This document shows positions 58,905-64,000 of a stretch of 64,000 nt of DNA, in pieces. The DNA lies in contig CM045729.1 in NCBI GenBank assembly GCA_024760905.1, positions 51,482,080 through 51,546,079 on the forward strand, read 5' to 3'. How positions within the stretch are numbered: position 1 is the stretch's first letter; the number at the start of each line of letters is the position of its first letter. Under the pieces are notes generated by a model that saw nothing but the letters and a program-made list of their open reading frames with translations, did not search any database and was not told where the DNA came from. Source of the DNA: Plotosus lineatus. Taxonomy: Eukaryota; Chordata; Actinopteri; Siluriformes; Plotosidae. A program made the translations under genes and the position numbers.

Positions 58905-59390
58905 TTACAGAAAGTTAACAAGGGAACAGAATTGGGAAGGTTGTTCCTCCCATGCTTTGGTGACTAAAGCATGGAGGCCCTTGGGTCTTTGCCTAAATAG
59001 GACTTTGAAAGTGGTGAACTCGGTAGAAGTTTGGATGTCTCTCAACTGGCATAGAACACATAATAATGTATGATTGAACTCCATCAGCCTGATATTCTGA
59101 CAGTTAGAGGAAAAGGTCAGCAGGTATTTTAGAGGTCTTCCATGAGTTTGGACATGAAAGGGGGTATCCTGATACCTCCTTTTGGGGGTTGCTTTACTCA
59201 AAGGGATGGAATCAGGTTAGCAGTAATGATGATCAGAATGTATTCAGAATTAAGCAGCAGTCTCTCCTTCAGTCCAACCCACTTCAACGGGACCCTGATA
59301 ATCTGCAGTGGGAACAACGGGCTGGATTGTAGGTACACGTCCACTGTACTGATGCAGTCACTCGCAAATGTTGCAGACCTCTGCAATTAT
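58905..59390 (-). pseudogene. Gypsy-type integrase fragment, second family
   Basis: Minus strand: 'IIRVPLKWVGLKERLLLNSE' then 'YILIIITANLIP' (about 59200-59320) resembles the integrase core start, and 'TSTEFTTFKVLFRQRPKGLH' with 'LVTKAWEEQPSQFCS' (about 58905-59040) resembles the core end of gypsy-like elements ('STGF.PF.LLFG..PRGLLD'). Catalytic residues are not intact. A different family from 40880-42530. Confidence 0.65.
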
Positions 59391-59399
59391 ACTGGGCAA

Positions 59400-60480
59400 G
59401 GAAAATTATCCCTTTTTAAAAATAAGTTCTGGCATCCCACACAGTAAAATCCCTGGTGTTAAAATAACACCCAGATTGTTCAATTGTGTCCAGTATAAAT
59501 ACAAACACTGTAGGGTGTTAATTCAACACTGACTATTTTGCTCTGCATACTCTATTGCCTCTTAGTGGGTGGGCATAAGCCAGGTAATGATGTTGATTTT
59601 ATTTTTATATGGTGTTCCACAAGGAGAGTGCAATGGTAATAGAGGAGCCCCTTCTCTACCAGATTTTAGACTATGGGTAGCACTGCATATATCCATTCTG
59701 TGCCAGCTGCATATTCAGAAGGGATAGAAGATTGGGGGATGCAGGATCACCTTTGATACCAGCATCAGAATTGGTTCCCTCTTCTTTAGCCAATATTCCT
59801 AGGTGGGAAAGGACAGGGTGGTGTTGGGGGCTGACACCTTTTCCTTGGGGTTCTCCATCTCCTCTTCAGCTGAGACATGTGGGTAGCGAACCCTGGCCAG
59901 TCTCAACCTATTAGCAGGACACAGATGATCAAGTGGAAACATGTGCTCTTTCATTTACATTACAGTGAATGGGGAAAGAAATTGTATACATCTGGGTAGT
60001 CGGTATTAATGTAAAGTGGTCTGGATGCAGGAGGAACTGACAACATGGCTGGATGTCCCTCGGGGCACAGGCACTCGGGGGAGGAAATAAGGAGGTGAAG
60101 CTTCCTTCTGCAGCAGTAGCATCATCTGTGCTGAAGTCTGGAGGCAGAGGGAGAGTGGAGTCACATTACCAGCACACATTGCATCATTCAGCCAACTGTG
60201 AGCTGTGCTCCTTTTAATCTGGTTTCTGTGCCTTCAGGAAGAATTGCAAGAAAGCTCATCACTGGCTTCCAGTCTTACAGAGCTACTGTGTCACAACTCT
60301 CTGCCTTGTGCCCTTGGTTGTTTATAGCCAGTACTGTAGTGTGGAACTGCCCTTTCAGCACCACTGCCAGTGGAGCACTGCATGCACTACAGTGGTAGTA
60401 TGGTGAGGAGTGCCCTCCACATGTTGAGAGATAGCCTGTTGTGAGGGCTTGCCTACAACACACCTGTTATTTTTCATTTC
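59400..60480. other. PDE11A intron, possibly more of the gypsy remnant
   Basis: Relatively GC-rich intronic stretch without readable domains or splice-bounded exons. Confidence 0.3.
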
Positions 60481-60487
60481 ATTATAT

Positions 60488-60780
60488 TATCTGCACTGCT
60501 TTATTCTCTTTATTCGAGGAAGGAAGCTGGAGCCAATTCCAGCTTATTCTGGGTAAAAGGTGGGAACTTGCACAGCTCAGCAAGTACAAACACACCAACA
60601 AACAACCTTTAACACACACTATGGGGCAATTATAGCCAAAATTATGTGAGGAAATCTAGGCAAGCAAAGGGAGAACACAGAAACTCTACTCAGAAGTAGC
60701 CCCAGTGGGTATGGGCCTTAAACCCAGGACCTTCTTGCTTTGAAGAGGAAGTGCCTAAACACCACTTCACCACGCCACCC
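60488..60780 (-). mobile_element. L2-tailed SINE (type III), diverged
   Basis: 'CTGGAGCCAATTCCAGCTTA' is the tail side; 'TTAAACCCAGGACCTTCTTG' is the head side at the right. Confidence 0.7.
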
Positions 60781-60892
60781 CACCTGTTATGCAAACCTTT
60801 ATTAACTGCATTTTAAAAGACTGACATTATGAAATCCTAGGATGAACAGCAAAGACATTTTGTGTGTTTGCTTGTGTGTGTGTGTATGTACA

Positions 60893-60894
<2 letters not shown>

Positions 60895-60955
<61 letters not shown>
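60895..60955. repeat. (TA)n microsatellite
   Basis: About 60 bp of TA preceded by GT repeats. Confidence 0.95.
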
Positions 60956-60959
<4 letters not shown>

Positions 60960-61261
60960 CTTATATTAATTCAGTTACATTTGTACAGTACTTTTTACAA
61001 TTGACATTGTCACAATGCAGCTTTACACAGTAAAAGTAGCAGTTTACAAACTATAAAACAATTTAAATATTCACTCCAACCCCTGCATATCCCTATTGAG
61101 AAAGCCCAGGTGATGGTGGCAAGGAAAAACTCCCTCAGTTCATGCGAGGAAGAAACCTTGAGAGGAACCAGGCCCAAAAGGGAAACCCATCCTCACTTGG
61201 GTGAAACCATAAAGACACAAACTATATGAGAAACTTCATTACAGTCCAAAATGTAGTTCAG

Positions 61262-61603
61262 TTCAGTTCATTTTCTGTAACCGCTTAATCCTAATTTTGG
61301 GTTGCGAGGAGGCTGGTGCCCATCCCAGCCAACTTCGGGCAAGGGCAGAGTACACCCTGAACAGCTCGCCAGGCCATCGCAGGGCAGAAACACGCCGACG
61401 GCTTTGCAGCTACTCTTTACGAAAGTCAGCAATGGTTCTTTTACATGCCTCACACCATAGACAGTGGGAGACATGGCCGGCCTTTGATAACCTAGTTAGC
61501 TGCACTGAGGGGGGCAGTGACAACCTTGTGGAGAGTGGGACTTGAACCCCCAACCTTTGGATCAGTGATCCAGCGCCCTATACCACTAGACCACCACTGC
61601 CCC
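61262..61603 (-). mobile_element. tRNA-SINE type II, intact
   Basis: Complete minus-strand copy, low divergence; core and head as in the reference at 49885-50221. First of a direct pair. Confidence 0.92.
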
Positions 61604-61633
61604 ACCCAAAATGTAGTCTGGCTGGTTATACAA

Positions 61634-61980
61634 CTCATCCATTCATTCATTTTCTGTAACCGCTTAATCCTAATTAGGGTTGCGGGGGGCTGGCACCCAT
61701 CCCAGCTGACTCCGGGCGAGGGCAGAGTACACCCTGGACAGCTCGCCAGGCCATCACAGGGCAGAAACATGTTGACAAATATGTAGCTACTCTTGTCGAA
61801 AGTCAGGAATGGTTCTCTTACATGCCTCACACCATAGACAGTGAGAGACATGGCCTGCCTTTGATAACCCAGTTAGCTGCACTGGGGGGGACAGTGACAA
61901 CCCGTGGAGAGTGGGGCTTGAACCCCCAACCTTAGGATTAGTGATCTAGCACCTTTACCACCAGGCCACCACTGCCCTTT
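61634..61980 (-). mobile_element. tRNA-SINE type II, intact
   Basis: Complete copy in the same orientation, separated from 61262-61603 by about 30 bp of non-SINE sequence ('AAATGTAGTCTGGCTGG'). Confidence 0.92.
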
Positions 61981-62190
61981 ATACAACAACTGTAAGTCCT
62001 AAATAATTGTGTGGAAAAGAGTTTATATCACCAGGAGTGAAAGTCATGTTCAGTCTGTTTGTACACATCTGAGTCCATATAGATCTTCAGCAGGAGAGAA
62101 GGGTTTCCAAGATGAGAAGTTAAGGCCACAGGACTCAGGAAGCTGAAGGATCAGGCTCACCAGCATCCCAGAAGAAGAATTTGTACCTCA

Positions 62191-62197
62191 ACAAAAG

Positions 62198-62229
<32 letters not shown>

Positions 62230-64000
62230 GGGGGGGGGGTTGTTAGGTATACTCAAAATAGCATAATGGAATAAAAGAATTAATTACTGTATACAGTATA
62301 TGTATGTATGTATGTATGTATGTAAGTATGTAATGTCCAGAGTTATATAATTCCATATACAGTAATGCACACTGCTTACTATTATACAGATTTAGACACT
62401 GCCTTAAAGCAGAGTTCTGGAAAAAAAACCTTCTCCTGATAAAGGCTTTTAATGTCAGTTCATCGTGATTATCGATCAGATGTTATGTAACTATCATGTT
62501 ATAAGTGCCCCTCCCCAAAGTTTCGATATTGTCCGAAAGTGTTGCGCTATTTCTCGAATGGAAACCCAATATCACCGCAGAGTAGAGAGAGACGCCATTC
62601 TTTTGGATAAGTGTACTTCCATATACATGTTATACACACCAGAAACATCATGAGCTTCCTTAATGTGATTGGGTTGAAAGTCTTTCTAAACAAATAAATA
62701 ATGCATTGTACGGCAGTGATGGTTTATTCGGCCAGCTAAAAAAATTAAGATACAGTATGGCACATAGAATTCTGTTTATGTTGTTAAAAGAGTGTATTTT
62801 ATTCACGGCTTGAAACAAGTAACAGTATGCAGTAAAATATATAGAAGAATAAATTACAGTCACTCAGACATTAATTCCTATTACAAAGGTTATATACCGG
62901 CATGAGAAAATCACATACGTACACAGGAATAACAGATGGATGGACACTATAGGTTCTTCTTGATGTTCTATAATCAACTTGATGGTTAGATTCTTTTCCC
63001 TTATCAATGTTGCTCCACTGTAGTTAAAAATGAAACTAAAAGCTTAAGAAATGTTCATTACACAACAAAATTTACCTATTTTGTGCTGCTACTGGATGTG
63101 TAAAACTGATATTGCGTCTTTCACAGCTGATTAACTTTTGCTGATATCAGTCTGAATATCCCTGGACACCCGTATGAATATCGCATACAGCCACAGACAC
63201 AATTAATGAGAATGCTTATTCACTGGACATTGATTAAGTGTGATCTAAATGATACTGTCCAAAGAGACTTTCTAGTGAAGGGCAATAGTAAGAAAGAGCA
63301 CGTGTTTAATCTGAACATGTTTAAAGTGTCTTGTTAACTTTCTTTAATGAAGATAAACACAAGTCTCTTCAAAAACACAGTGACATGAACTTGGAATAAA
63401 CAATCAGACTTTTCTTGTAAGCATCTCATTGTCAGCAGTAGACCTATCACTGCAGATGTATATTTTAATAATAATCATGCCCGTTCAAAGTGAAGCAGAA
63501 TGGAGTAGTGCTCTCACATGTCATTAAATGCATGACTGAAACAACATCAAAGTGTTGCTGAGGGAATCTGTCGATAATGCTGCCCGAAGCTAGAGCCACT
63601 TCAGTACTTTATTAACCAATCCTTTAATCCAATATCATTTGAGCTTTCTCCTGGTATACAGCCCCATCTCAACCTGAGCTAAAGGATGAGGCAATATTAA
63701 CTAGTTAAAACAAACCAGGCTTTTCTTTGAATCTCTGCGAAGAATTCATACCCAGGTCTGTCTGGTTCAGCAGAGTAGTAAACTCAGTCTTGCTGAAGGA
63801 GCGCAGTTCTCATAGTACAGTAGTGTCTGGGAAAATATTAGATTCTCAAATGTGTTGCATTTTTTTCTGCAATGTCATACACATACAATTGATTAAATAG
63901 ATAACTTAATAACGGTCAAGAGGACCAAATGATCTTGTAAACATACCAAGAATAATAGATGAAATTATATAATTTCCACACAAAAGCAGCACATGATCTT
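62191..64000. other. PDE11A intron, no recognised element
   Basis: Contains a CA tract (about 62198-62222), a poly(G) run and a (TATG)n tract (about 62297-62330). No exon or repeat family was recognised to the end of the window. Confidence 0.4.

Larger units (their letters stand above)
60960..62190. repeat. Dispersed repeat split by two SINEs
   Basis: Left part (60960-61260) has 'GACATTGTCACAATGCAGCT', 'GGTGGCAAGGAAAAACTCCC' and 'GAAACCTTGAGAGGAACCAG'; right part (61980-62190) has 'AAGGCCACAGGACTCAGGAA'. These phrases recur together in fish genomes as one element. Type II SINEs at 61262 and 61634 interrupt it. Class unknown. Confidence 0.5.

Noticed and set aside
37844..64000. Later PDE11A exons (end of GAF-A, GAF-B, catalytic domain)
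   Set aside because: Searched by eye for the conserved protein phrases on the plus strand; none was found with splice sites, so the region is treated as intron.

Overview
This is vertebrate nuclear DNA, most likely from a teleost fish. It has multi-exon genes with GT/AG introns, RTE and L2-type LINEs, several tRNA-derived SINE families, Tc1-like and Tigger-like DNA transposons, decayed Ty3/gypsy copies and many long (TA)n/(CA)n microsatellites. There is no operon, CRISPR array or bacterial gene organisation. The repeat spectrum would fit a catfish-like lineage, but that placement is inference only.

Two conserved protein-coding genes are present, arranged head to head. RBM45, an RNA-binding protein with four RRM-type domains, lies on the minus strand. 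It is complete from the ATG at 30705 to the stop at 15428, in nine coding exons whose splice sites and phases all join into a 465-residue protein. PDE11A, a dual cAMP/cGMP phosphodiesterase, lies on the plus strand. Only its first two coding exons are in the window (32925-33695 and 37685-37843). They encode the N-terminal regulatory region and the GAF-A domain including its NKFDE motif. No exon of GAF-B or of the catalytic domain was found, so 37844-64000 reads as one very long PDE11A intron. The RBM45/PDE11A neighbourhood matches the order known in other vertebrates. A perfect cAMP response element lies upstream of PDE11A.

Layout. 1-12000: region 3' of RBM45, with a weak candidate first exon or promoter on the minus strand near 811-1230, two RTE copies, two Tc1-like elements and MITEs. 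12000-15420: further 3' flank with a Tigger-like MITE. 15428-30705: RBM45, whose intron 8 is about 77% nested transposons and whose intron 4 holds a 1.1-kb fold-back element. 30706-32900: divergent intergenic region with a SINE and the PDE11A promoter. 32925-37843: PDE11A exons 1-2. 37844-64000: PDE11A intron, containing a third long RTE copy, two decayed gypsy elements, a MITE carrying an alternating long/short internal satellite, many SINEs and a large compound microsatellite.

The most interesting signals are modular. One tRNA-headed SINE core occurs with two different LINE-derived 3' tails. In one version the SINE carries pieces of both the 5' and 3' ends of the RTE element found intact in the same window. 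SINE copies also sit as inverted pairs around simple repeats. Nested insertions with readable target-site duplications give a relative insertion history. I did not find a convincing new protein-coding system.
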